A stretch of 64,000 nucleotides of DNA from Paracoccaceae bacterium. Its GTDB lineage: Bacteria; Pseudomonadota; Alphaproteobacteria; Rhodobacterales; Rhodobacteraceae. The stretch spans positions 1 to 64,000 of the forward strand of contig JAAEUI010000005.1 of assembly GCA_024227475.1 (NCBI GenBank), in the 5' to 3' direction. The position numbers and the translations under genes are program-made. The notes under the pieces were generated by a model. The model was not told the DNA's origin. It made no database searches and was given only the letters and a program-made list of their open reading frames with translations. This document shows positions 1 to 9,000 of the stretch, piece after piece. How positions within the stretch are numbered: position 1 is the stretch's first letter; each line of letters starts with the position of its first letter.

Positions 1-145
1 AGCCCACCTCCGGCGCATCGGGGCCAGAACATTCGACCACCTCTTCAAAGCGATCGGCGACATTTGTGACCTCTACACGCCAGAAGAATGCTGGAACTAC
101 TTCAAAGCCGCAGGATATGTGTCAACGTAATGTGGAAACGCCTTA
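1..145 (+). mobile_element. IS630-family element, right end only
   Basis: The first 145 bases hold the 3' end of an IS630-type transposase gene followed within 15 bases by a plausible element terminus (GGAAACGCCTTA at 134-145) that ends in TA, the dinucleotide that IS630 elements target and duplicate. The left part lies outside the window. After this point the reading frame continues into DUF3131 protein sequence, so the element seems to sit inside that gene. The exact terminus is inferred from the TA and from similarity to the ends of the palindromic repeats elsewhere in the window. Confidence 0.7.
2..130 (+). CDS. IS630-family transposase, C-terminal end (partial)
   Basis: A frame open from base 2 to the TAA at 128-130 encodes 42 residues: [11 protein letters not shown], then [16 protein letters not shown], then [15 protein letters not shown]. 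The pattern ICDLxxPxECxNYFxxAGY is the usual C-terminus of IS630-family DDE transposases. The catalytic residues lie upstream, outside the window, so whether the full gene is intact cannot be judged. The stop codon overlaps the ATG at 130 of the DUF3131 remnant frame. Confidence 0.75.
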   Translation, partial: AHLRRIGARTFDHLFKAIGDICDLYTPEECWNYFKAAGYVST

Positions 146-921
146 AAGGCTTTGCCCTCTGGGGTTTCAAACCCTATTTCGCGCATCGGGCCGAACCCTA
201 TCTGACAACGAATATTTTTGGCGTCCGGGTACCTTATGATGGCCGGGACCCAAGGGTGTTTCATTCCCAGAACTACGTTGTTACCGAGAGTTATCTGCTC
301 GATGGGCTGGAACTGAACTGGGATCTGCCACATGACGACAGCAGTTCGGACCGGGTTCATTCGGACGGTTGGCGGGCAGAGTTTGCCGATCGGATCTATC
401 AGGTTCAGCACAACCGGTTTGAACGCCAGGGCTTCATGACCGCGCGCTCCGAACACAACGTCAAGGGCCCGCCCTATTTTACCTATGACACCATTTTTTC
501 AGATGGTTACCCCTGGAACACAGTAACACCCAGGGGCGATTATTCACCAGACCACGCCGCTGTGGCGACCAAGGCGGCCTTTGGTCTCTGGGCTCTTTGG
601 GACACCTATTATACCGATATTCTCTATGATGCGGTCATTGAGTTGTTCAACCCTGATCGCGGGTTTTACGAAGGCCTTTATGAAACCGGCGGCGGTCATA
701 TCGAAATTCAGACCGCCAATAACAACGGTATTCTGCTGGCCTCACTTTTGCACAAAGTTCAGGGGCGTATTCTGACGCCCGGCCGGGGTGGGTCTGAAGT
801 CTGGTACACCAGCTTTCGAGATCGTGACATCCGGATCGTGCGGAAACTCCCGGATCCCCCGCAAAAGGCTGATTGGCTACCGGCCTACCGGCATCCCGCA
901 CAATTGGAGGAAACCCAATGA
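130..921 (+). CDS. DUF3131 domain protein, 5' end lost to IS630 insertion
   Basis: This frame encodes the C-terminal part of a DUF3131 protein, with typical segments such as WALWDTYYTDILYDAV and GFYEGLYE followed by a terminal GGHIEIQTANNNGILLASLLHK stretch split here by description only. DUF3131 proteins are thought to be periplasmic and glucoamylase-like; their function is not established. Genuine family sequence begins only after about base 146; the ATG at 130 and an earlier ATG at 88 lie in insertion-sequence DNA, so any start here is accidental and no signal peptide remains. The stop overlaps the next ATG (ATGA, 918-921), which shows the gene was translationally coupled to the secreted protein downstream. 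Probably a truncated, non-exported remnant; the open frame suggests a recent insertion. Confidence 0.65.
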   Translation: MWKRLKGFALWGFKPYFAHRAEPYLTTNIFGVRVPYDGRDPRVFHSQNYVVTESYLLDGLELNWDLPHDDSSSDRVHSDGWRAEFADRIYQVQHNRFERQGFMTARSEHNVKGPPYFTYDTIFSDGYPWNTVTPRGDYSPDHAAVATKAAFGLWALWDTYYTDILYDAVIELFNPDRGFYEGLYETGGGHIEIQTANNNGILLASLLHKVQGRILTPGRGGSEVWYTSFRDRDIRIVRKLPDPPQKADWLPAYRHPAQLEETQ

Positions 922-2585
922 CTTCTGTTCTTAAACCCATGAAGGGTGCGGTGTGCGCGGTGCTTCTGATATTGCCCAATACAGGCCTTGCGCAGATCAA
1001 CAGCCAGTCCGGGAGCGAACAGTCTACCGCAATTCTTGACACAGCGGTGTTGTTTGCCATTGGTGCGCGCGAAGCGGAGCAGGCAATCCGCGGGTCCTTC
1101 GGCTGGCCAACATTTCAGGAGGGGTTTGTTGAAGGGGTCTATTTCCGGTTTGATCCCGACGGATATGCCCGGTTCAGCCCAAGCCCGCGACTGGACGAGG
1201 ATGTATTCGAGGTGGTTTGCGCTGAAGCAAGCACCGCTTGTGTGGCCAAGAAATCGGTGCTCGAGGTGGGGCTGACGGTCGCCGGGCAGGTGCAGATCAA
1301 GATCAATGGAATCACCCCGAACGACAGCTTTTTTGTGTCAGACAGAAAATCCGAGCTGCCGCTTCCTGCGGCGATTCTGGGCCCGCTGGACCCAAGGCTT
1401 GAGGCGTTGCTCGCAGGTGGCGGGGAGCTGATTGTGAAGCGGGAAATCGAGCTGGTTCAATCCGTGTCGCTGGCGGGGTTTTCGGCTGTCTCCACTTATC
1501 TGCGTTGGGTTGCGCAGAACCAGTCGCCCAGAATATTCCCACGTGGCTGGCCAGTACCCGCGCAGTCTCAAAACCAGGTTGTTTCTGGTCTGACGCAGCC
1601 CAACCAGTGGGAGTCTCCCAATTCCGTGCCCCAAACGCTGCAAACCACCTGGCACAACCAAAAGCCGCTCTCGACGGCAGGTTCGGGATCGAATTTCAAT
1701 GCCCAGCAACGAAACGGTGCCGGGTCAACTTCGCAGGTCGATTTGCTGCAACAACAAATACTGATGCTTCAGCAGAGCCTGCAGCAGATGCAGGCCGGGG
1801 CGCCCAATGACAATGGGGCCGGGCTGACGCTTGCCGGGGCGACCAATTCCGGAAACCGCCTGCAGGAATTCGGGCAGTCTTTTGCGCAACAGGCGCAAGG
1901 GCGTAACCTGCCTGCGACCGCCGGGGGGCTGGGTGTAGGCGGGGATTCGGCGACGGCGTATAATCAGGGCGGTCAATGGCCGTCCTCAGGCGGGGACTTT
2001 GCAGAGGCCCAGACCGGCACCAGACAAAGCGGTTCGCAAGGCTGGCCAGTTGAAAACGGTCAAACCCTCAATGACGTGTTTCAGCGGCTGGAACGTGTTG
2101 AACGGTCAATTCTCGATATGCGGCGCGATTTTTCCCTTCAGGTCTTTGAGCTCAAGGACATGGTGCACAACCGTGCACCGGTGGGCACCTTGCAGGCCAC
2201 GGCTCCGAGCGAGGGTTCGCTAAAACCGGAAATTGGCAGACAAACCGCCGGAGCAACGGCTCCGGCAGAGGACCCGGCCCGCATTCTGGCGGAACTGGAA
2301 AAAACTCTGCTGAGTCGGCTTGGAGGCCAAAATCTGGCTGTTTTGAGCGAGGCTCAGTCTGCATCGACTGATCCCAATAGCGTTACGCTGGACCGGCGAT
2401 TGATCGAGGATATTCTTGCAGAACTCGGGCAGGCTGAGGGCGTCGCAGGTGCGAATGCAGCCACCGAACCAACCGCGCAACCCATGCAACCGGCCGGGGA
2501 ACCCGAAGGTTTCGTGACCCTGAGCGATTATATCAATCAGGTTCTACGCCAGGAGGGGCTGGAGGCGCGGGAACCGGGGCGTTGA
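918..2585 (+). CDS. Secreted Gln/Asn-rich protein of unknown function
   Basis: The protein has 555 residues. The start is the ATG at 918, preceded by GGAGG at 906-910 and overlapping the stop of the DUF3131 gene. Residues 1-26 (MTSVLKPMKG to TGLAQ) form a signal peptide, so the product is periplasmic or exported. An ordered N-terminal part of about 195 residues is followed by a low-complexity Q/N/G-rich stretch, a probable coiled coil (LNDVFQRLERVERSILDMRR), and an acidic, alanine-rich tail. I do not recognise the family. Its place between DUF3131 and an ABC/HlyD pair suggests it is part of, or a client of, that envelope machinery; this is inference. Confidence 0.7.
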   Translation: MTSVLKPMKGAVCAVLLILPNTGLAQINSQSGSEQSTAILDTAVLFAIGAREAEQAIRGSFGWPTFQEGFVEGVYFRFDPDGYARFSPSPRLDEDVFEVVCAEASTACVAKKSVLEVGLTVAGQVQIKINGITPNDSFFVSDRKSELPLPAAILGPLDPRLEALLAGGGELIVKREIELVQSVSLAGFSAVSTYLRWVAQNQSPRIFPRGWPVPAQSQNQVVSGLTQPNQWESPNSVPQTLQTTWHNQKPLSTAGSGSNFNAQQRNGAGSTSQVDLLQQQILMLQQSLQQMQAGAPNDNGAGLTLAGATNSGNRLQEFGQSFAQQAQGRNLPATAGGLGVGGDSATAYNQGGQWPSSGGDFAEAQTGTRQSGSQGWPVENGQTLNDVFQRLERVERSILDMRRDFSLQVFELKDMVHNRAPVGTLQATAPSEGSLKPEIGRQTAGATAPAEDPARILAELEKTLLSRLGGQNLAVLSEAQSASTDPNSVTLDRRLIEDILAELGQAEGVAGANAATEPTAQPMQPAGEPEGFVTLSDYINQVLRQEGLEAREPGR

Positions 2586-2652
2586 AGAGCAGCTCTCACC
2601 CGGCCGCAGACCAATCAGGCAACCGAATTAGAGTGATACGGGACCCAGTTAA

Positions 2653-4587
2653 ATGAACATCACTGAACAGGCACCGGCAACCGGCCATTCTGCCGCCAAT
2701 GAGGCCCTTAAACAGAGTGCCAAGGCCGAAAAATACCGGGATTCACCTCCCTATTGGGTGCGGCTGGTTTCGGGGTTTCTTGGCTTTTTTTCAAGCCTTC
2801 TTGCGCTCAGCATACCAGCCATTGTCCTGTTGCTGATTGATCGGTCGATCTCTGCCGGAAACACATCTGCGCTGCCAGCCCTGCTGGCGCTTGGGTTCGG
2901 AACCATTCTTTCAGTGTGCCTGATTGATCTGATGCTCATGAAGGCGCTGGAAAACTATTTCTCCAATGTCCGTGGGCTGGTGCTGTTTCAGGATGCCTGT
3001 TTCGCCGCTTTCTGGGCCTTTGCGATCCTGTTCATTCACCCGCTTCTGGGTGTGGCCGCTGCAACCAGCGGTGCAGTTCTGTATTTGTTGTGGCGGTTTC
3101 GGAGCGCCAAGAAGACCTCCTCGGGCGGGATCAGCAAGACGCTGGATGTAGACCCACTGTCGATTGAAACAGTGGGTCTTGGAGCGGCCTACGTGCAAAA
3201 AGCGTCGCTTGGTGAGATTTCAACCGAAGAACAGCCTGATTTTCAGACCGTGGGACAAGCGACGCTGCTGAACTTCATCCAGATGCTGAGCGCTCTGATA
3301 ATGCTGTTTTCGGCGATCTGGCTGCACATGATCGGGCAGATCTCGCTGGGCACCGGTATCGCTGCAATTTTCCTGAACCAGTATGTGGTGAATGTGTTTG
3401 TCCGGTGTTTCCAGGTGCAGTCTCTGAAACCACCTGCGCCGGATCTGTCATTTTTTGCGCTGGTGGAAAACATGGAAAACCCCGATACCCATCCGCGCCC
3501 TTCTGCCGATGTGGGGCCAGTGCTTCTTTCAGTAGAGAATCTTGAAAACGAGGGCTTTCAACCCCTTTCGGTAGATGTTTTTCAGGGCCTCTGCCTGACC
3601 CTCATTGGCCCCTCGGGTTCAGGAAAATCAAACGTGCTTCGGGCGATAGCAACCGGTGCATTTTCGGAGGGCAAAATTTCCTACAAGGGGCGAAACTGGG
3701 GCCGCAATCACGGCCGGTTCCAATCGCTGAGCTATGTGCCGCCAACTCCGGTAACGATGGATGGTTCGCTGGTCGACAACGTCACCTGTTTTGATCCGAT
3801 GGCAGACCAGCTTTCAGCCATTGAGCTGATCCGCAAGCTCGACCCCTATGAAGACGTTTTTCAGGCATCGGATTTTCTGAATGACTCGGTGACCAATAAT
3901 TTCAGTGCTCAAGGCCAGATTTTATCTCTTGCCCGGGCGTTTTGGCTGAACCGCGAAATCATCGTCCTGGATTCGCCGGAAACCTATCTCGATAAGGCCT
4001 CACTATCTGCTCTGATGGCGCTGACCCTGCAGGCCAAGACCGACGGCAAGATTGTGCTGTTGGCGACCGATAATGACTATCTGATGTCCGCCGCAGATGA
4101 CGTCATTAAGCTGGAGCGCGGTCATATTACCGACCGGGGGCCCAAGGACGAAGTGCTGGCGCGGCATCATGCCCGCTGGGTCCGGGTGTCGTTCCTGCCA
4201 ACCAAACGCGACGCTTTTCGCCTCTCGCTCTGGCTCGACACCCAGTTTCCCGAGGGCATGGAGCAGGCCTTGCAATCCCGGGTGAAAAGGGCGGCACAGG
4301 ACATGCTGTTTTTGGCGCCCAGGGATCGGATTCTGAACTCAAATGATGAAATCCTGTTTGACGTGAAAATGAGCCAGACCGAGGTTTTTGTCACCATGCA
4401 TGACCGGGGCGACGTGATCCAGGCGGAGCATCTGGAGAACGCCGAGAATGAAGGCCTTGAGGATTTTGCCCGGATCGTAAATTCGGTGGATGGAATTGAC
4501 CAGACGTTGCGCGAGGGTTTCCGCCAGTTTTCAACCCGGTTTACCGCAGATGGCGCTGCCTCTGATCCTCAGGTTGCGGAGGGCTGA
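2653..4587 (+). CDS. ABC transporter-like protein (type I secretion type) with degenerate ATPase motifs
   Basis: The protein has 644 residues: a short membrane half (hydrophobic segments at roughly 36-62, 72-96, 113-147 and 205-250), a nucleotide-binding domain at about 290-490, and an unassigned C-terminal extension of 150 residues. The layout resembles PrtD/HlyB-type export ATPases that pair with HlyD adaptors. Walker A is intact (GPSGSGKS, 319-326). The Q-loop reads YVPPTP (361-366) without glutamine, the signature reads FSAQGQ (417-422) in place of LSGGQ, Walker B reads IIVLDSPE with serine at the catalytic glutamate position (441), and the switch histidine is aspartate (LLATD, 473). ATP may be bound but efficient hydrolysis looks unlikely. 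The HlyD gene follows after one base. The family assignment is firm, but the role is unknown. Confidence 0.8.
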   Translation: MNITEQAPATGHSAANEALKQSAKAEKYRDSPPYWVRLVSGFLGFFSSLLALSIPAIVLLLIDRSISAGNTSALPALLALGFGTILSVCLIDLMLMKALENYFSNVRGLVLFQDACFAAFWAFAILFIHPLLGVAAATSGAVLYLLWRFRSAKKTSSGGISKTLDVDPLSIETVGLGAAYVQKASLGEISTEEQPDFQTVGQATLLNFIQMLSALIMLFSAIWLHMIGQISLGTGIAAIFLNQYVVNVFVRCFQVQSLKPPAPDLSFFALVENMENPDTHPRPSADVGPVLLSVENLENEGFQPLSVDVFQGLCLTLIGPSGSGKSNVLRAIATGAFSEGKISYKGRNWGRNHGRFQSLSYVPPTPVTMDGSLVDNVTCFDPMADQLSAIELIRKLDPYEDVFQASDFLNDSVTNNFSAQGQILSLARAFWLNREIIVLDSPETYLDKASLSALMALTLQAKTDGKIVLLATDNDYLMSAADDVIKLERGHITDRGPKDEVLARHHARWVRVSFLPTKRDAFRLSLWLDTQFPEGMEQALQSRVKRAAQDMLFLAPRDRILNSNDEILFDVKMSQTEVFVTMHDRGDVIQAEHLENAENEGLEDFARIVNSVDGIDQTLREGFRQFSTRFTADGAASDPQVAEG

Positions 4588-4588
4588 C

Positions 4589-5926
4589 GTGTTCCGGTGG
4601 AGGAAGCGACCAAGGAACCCGGACAAGCCTCCGAGGACGGATACCGACGTGCTGGTTGCCATGCGCGCGGCGCGCACCCTGACGCGCATGCACATCAGCG
4701 CGACCTTTGCACTGGCTTTGGCATCGCTGGTCTGCGTTTTAGGGTTGTTCGGAGCGATTTTTACCCTGCAAAATCAAACGGTAGATCATGTTCTTCGCGT
4801 GAACGGAGTGTTGCAGGCGATCGAGCAGTCAACCCCGGTAACCCATAATACCGGGGGTGTGGTTTCCAACGTTTTTGTCACTAATGGCGAGATCGTGACT
4901 GAAGGGCAAATCCTGATGTCGCTGGATGCCAGCGACATTGAGGAGGAACTTCAGACCGCGCAACGAGCGGTTGTCGGGTTGATGCTGCAGTCCTTGTGCC
5001 TGCAGGCAGAGTTGAATGCCCGGACTGAATTTCAGGTGGCGCCAGAGTTACGCGTCGCGCTTGGGCGGTTGAACCAGATTGAAAAGCTGCAGCGCTCTGT
5101 ACGGGACTGCAAACTGCACCTGCGGCAGGTTGCTTTGCAAAAGCTGAAGCAGCACAGCGGTTTGGTCAGCTTGCAGGACCAGGTTAATATCCACACCCGC
5201 CTGTCTGGTGCTGACCGGTCTTTGCGTGGGCGCCTGAGGCAGGTCGCACAGGAGCCAGGCGGAGAAGAGTTGCAGGAGATCCTGAGTCTGCAAAGCCTGA
5301 CAAAGACATTGCGGAATTCGCTCAAGCACGCGGAACTGCGCAAACAACTGATCGACTACCAGGTCAAAACGGAAACCGCCAAACTGGAGGCTGAGACGAA
5401 ATTGCGCAGGAGGCTTGACCAGATCACGGATGGCCTGGCGGCAGCTGAAGCCCGTTTGGCCGAATTGGATCAACTGAAACAGAACCGCTTTGTTTATGCA
5501 TCAGACAGCGGGCGGGTCCAGCGTTTGCGTGTTAAGGAAGGTGGCAAACGCATTGCCCGGGGAGCTTACATCCTCGAAATCGCCCCGCTGACCACGGACT
5601 TTGAGGTTCTGGCAACTGTTTCAGTTGCCGATCTTTCTTATGTCCGGGTTGGTCAGCCGGTCACTGTCGGTCTGTCCTCCGGCCTGCCGCGCCCGGTTTT
5701 TGTCCCTGCTGTCATCGCCCGCATAACCAAGGCGACTGAAAATACCCGCGCGTTGTCAATCGCGATAGCTAGGGAAAGCCTCAACAAACGTGACCTGCTG
5801 ATAGGTGACCGGTCGCTGAACGGGCTCGGTGAACGTTCGGAAGCGTTGATTGAGGTACAGGCCGAAAACGCTTTTAGGTCTCTTAGGCGGATTCTGACCG
5901 CCCAATTTGTCCCGGAGCCGGTCTGA
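4589..5926 (+). CDS. HlyD-family membrane fusion (adaptor) protein
   Basis: The product has 445 residues with a GTG start at 4589, one base after the ABC gene stop; GGAGG at 4578-4582 inside that gene serves as ribosome-binding site. A cytoplasmic tail is followed by one membrane segment (about 37-60). A biotinyl/lipoyl-like half (VTHNTGGVVSNVFVTNGEIV) comes next, then a long helical hairpin rich in Leu/Gln. The second lipoyl half (SGRVQRLRVKEGG) and a beta-barrel (ADLSYVRVGQPVTVGL) complete it. This is the layout of type I secretion adaptors, which bridge inner-membrane ABC protein and TolC. No TolC gene is in the window. Coupling to an apparently inactive ABC partner is odd. Confidence 0.85.
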   Translation: MFRWRKRPRNPDKPPRTDTDVLVAMRAARTLTRMHISATFALALASLVCVLGLFGAIFTLQNQTVDHVLRVNGVLQAIEQSTPVTHNTGGVVSNVFVTNGEIVTEGQILMSLDASDIEEELQTAQRAVVGLMLQSLCLQAELNARTEFQVAPELRVALGRLNQIEKLQRSVRDCKLHLRQVALQKLKQHSGLVSLQDQVNIHTRLSGADRSLRGRLRQVAQEPGGEELQEILSLQSLTKTLRNSLKHAELRKQLIDYQVKTETAKLEAETKLRRRLDQITDGLAAAEARLAELDQLKQNRFVYASDSGRVQRLRVKEGGKRIARGAYILEIAPLTTDFEVLATVSVADLSYVRVGQPVTVGLSSGLPRPVFVPAVIARITKATENTRALSIAIARESLNKRDLLIGDRSLNGLGERSEALIEVQAENAFRSLRRILTAQFVPEPV

Positions 5927-6032
5927 CCAGTTCCTTCCGGTGGTCTTTTTGGGCGAAACCCATCAATCAAATTTGCACCGACTCGCCACATCTGCGAGGT
6001 TTGGCAAAAGTTTGCCTGCAGAGGATTTCGAC

Positions 6033-9000
6033 ATGAGTATTAAGCAACTGATTACTGCCCTTTCCACCGGAACAGTTTTGGCACTGAATGTTCCGCTTGC
6101 CGGGTTAGCACAGACCGACAGCCCGCCGATCCCGGAGCGGCGGATCGAGATGTTTCAGAGCACCGACTTTTTTGGCTCTGATCTGCGCAACATTTTTGAT
6201 GTAACTTATGAAAGCTGCGAGGCCCAGTGCCTGGCGGACAAGGCCTGTAAGGCATTCACCTACAACATAAAATCCTCTGCGTGTTTCCCGAAATCGGCGG
6301 TTGGTGAAAGCTCGACTTTCGAGGGCGCAACCTCAGCGGTGGTGATCGATGCGGACCCGGTCATGATCGAGAAATCTCGACAGCGGGCTGCCGATCTGGA
6401 GTTTCTGCCCGGCAAGTACCTGCACTCAGCCACTCGCGTGGCGCGGCGCAACGGCTCCTATTACCCGACAAATGGCTGGACGGCCCCCAATCTGACTGAT
6501 CTGGCCAACGAACGCGAGGCTGCGGGCAATCCGAAGCGGGCGATTGAACTCCATCTTGCAGCTTTAAACAACGTTGACAGCGCAGGTGGCTGGATAGAGG
6601 TTGCCCGGATTGCCAACGCCACGAAAACCAAAGACAGCGGCCTTCGCCGTTTCCTGAAAGACATGGCACCTTCGGCGGCGATCAACGGCTTTCTGCGGGC
6701 CCGCAATTCGCAAGCCCAGGCGACGGCACTGAGTGAGCTGGCTCAGGCACTGGAGAAGGCCAATCGGGGCCGGTTGTCGATTCCGGTGCTGCGGCTGGCT
6801 TATGACCGGGCCCCGCGCAAGGAAATCGCAGAAGCGATAGACCGGGCGGTGGCTCTGTATGGGTTCCGGGTGACGGATCACCGGGTGGACCACAACGCGC
6901 TGCAACCCCGTATCTGCGCCGAGTTTTCGGAATCCCTGGTCAAGGCCGGCGTTGATTATACCGATTATGTGAAAATCGGCCAAGTCGGCCTGGCGGTGGA
7001 GGCCGAAGGTCGGCAACTGTGTATTGAAGGGGTGAAACACGGGCAGAACTTGCGGGTCACGCTGCGCAAAGGTTTGCCTGCGGGTACTGGCGAGTCGCTG
7101 TATAAATCCGTTGATCTGAACGTCTATGTCCCGGACCGCGATCCCAGTGCCCGTTTTACCGGACGCAGCTATGTGCTGCCAAAGCGTGACGGTGCCACCA
7201 TCCCGATCACTTCGGTAAACCTCAGCCGTGTTGGCCTGAACATCTACCGGATCGGAGACCGCAATATCCTGCGCACAATCCAGGCCGGTCTGTTTCGCAA
7301 CCCGGTGTCAAAATGGGAACTGGGCGATTTGCGTTGGGAACTTGGGCAAAAGGTCTGGTCCGGCGAGGCTGACCTTGAGATTGAGCTGAATCGGGAAGTG
7401 ACAACTGCTTTGCCGATCGGTGAGGCGATCAAAGAATTTGAACCCGGCGTTTATGCCATGACCGCACAGGACCCGGGCGAGGAGGTCGATGGATCGCTTT
7501 CGACCCAGTGGTTTGTTGTGACCGATCTGGGAATTTCCACGATGGTTGGGAACGATGGCCTGCACGTCTTTGCCCGTTCGCTTGGCAGCGCAGCACCGGT
7601 GGGCGCGGCGAAGGTTCAGCTGCTGGCGCGGAATAATATCGTTCTGGGTGAGGGAACGACGGATGCCAGTGGTTATGCGCATTTCCCGGCTGGTCTTGTG
7701 CGCGGCAAATCCGGCAATTCTCCGGCGCTTGTGACAGTCGAAACAACAGCCGGTGACTTTGCATTTCTGGATCAGGCGGCGGCTGAATTTGACCTGTCTG
7801 ACCGGGGCGTCGCGGGCCGACCGGCACCGCCTCCGATTGACGTTTTTCTTGCAACCGACCGGGGGGCATACCGCCCCGGCGAGGACCTTCACACCACGCT
7901 TTTGTCGCGCGACCACAAGGTTGCTGCTTTAGCTGACCTGCCTTTGACGATGACGCTGATCAGACCAGACGGTGTGGAATTTGCGAGTCGGCTTGTGTCC
8001 GATGCGGGCGCTGGTGGGGGAACTGCATCGTTTAACCTGCCGGGCAACGCCAAACGCGGAACGTGGAAACTACGGGTTTACGCTGACAAAGAGGCGGATC
8101 CCCTGTTGGAACGGCGCATTCTGGTCGAGGATTTTGTGCCAGAACGGATCGATTTTGACTTAACGGTGGCAAATGCTCCGGTGCGCGCCACGGATACAGC
8201 AGTGATTTCGGTAAAAGCGCGGTATCTCTATGGTGCACCGGGGGCTGATCTGGCGGCAGAGGGTGAGGTAAAGCTGACGGCGGCATCCGGGCTGAAAGGG
8301 TATCCTGGGTACAAGTTTGGCCGGAGCGATCAGTATTTCAACCCGCGGTATCAATCTCTTGATTACGCCCCCCGCACAGCGGATGACGGCAGCCTGGAGT
8401 TGTCGATGAACCTGCCCGTTGCAGAAGACGCCAACCGGCCGCTGGCAATGGAAGCCTTCGTGCGGTTGCGTGATGGCTCGAGCCGCCCGGTTGAGCGGCG
8501 CATAAAGAGCGCGCTGGAGCCTTCCGGGCCGATGGTTGGGATCAAACCCCTGTTTGATGGACAAGCCGGGGAGGGCAGCCTTGCCGAATTTGATGTGATC
8601 GCTGTCGGGACTGGTGGCAAGCGCATTACGCTTCCTCGCGTTGGTTGGGTTCTGAACAAAATCCGCACGAGGTACCAGTGGTACGAAAGCTATGGTGACT
8701 GGTCGTATGAGCCGGTGACCCGGCGTGAACGGATCGCCTCTGGCGAAGTGTCGCTGTCGGCCACAGATCTGGCCCGGATTTCGGGTCAGGTGGAATACGG
8801 CCGGTACGAATTGAAACTGACCAACCTGTCGGAGCCCTTTGTTGTCAGTTCTTACCAGTTTTCTGCCGGATGGTATGTGACTTCTGGTTCGGAGAATACC
8901 CCGGACACCCTGCAGATGGCACTGGACCGCGGCAGCTATGCTGTTGGTGACACCGCCAAATTGCGCATCGAGTCCCGGTTTGATGGTGTGGCCCGGATAT

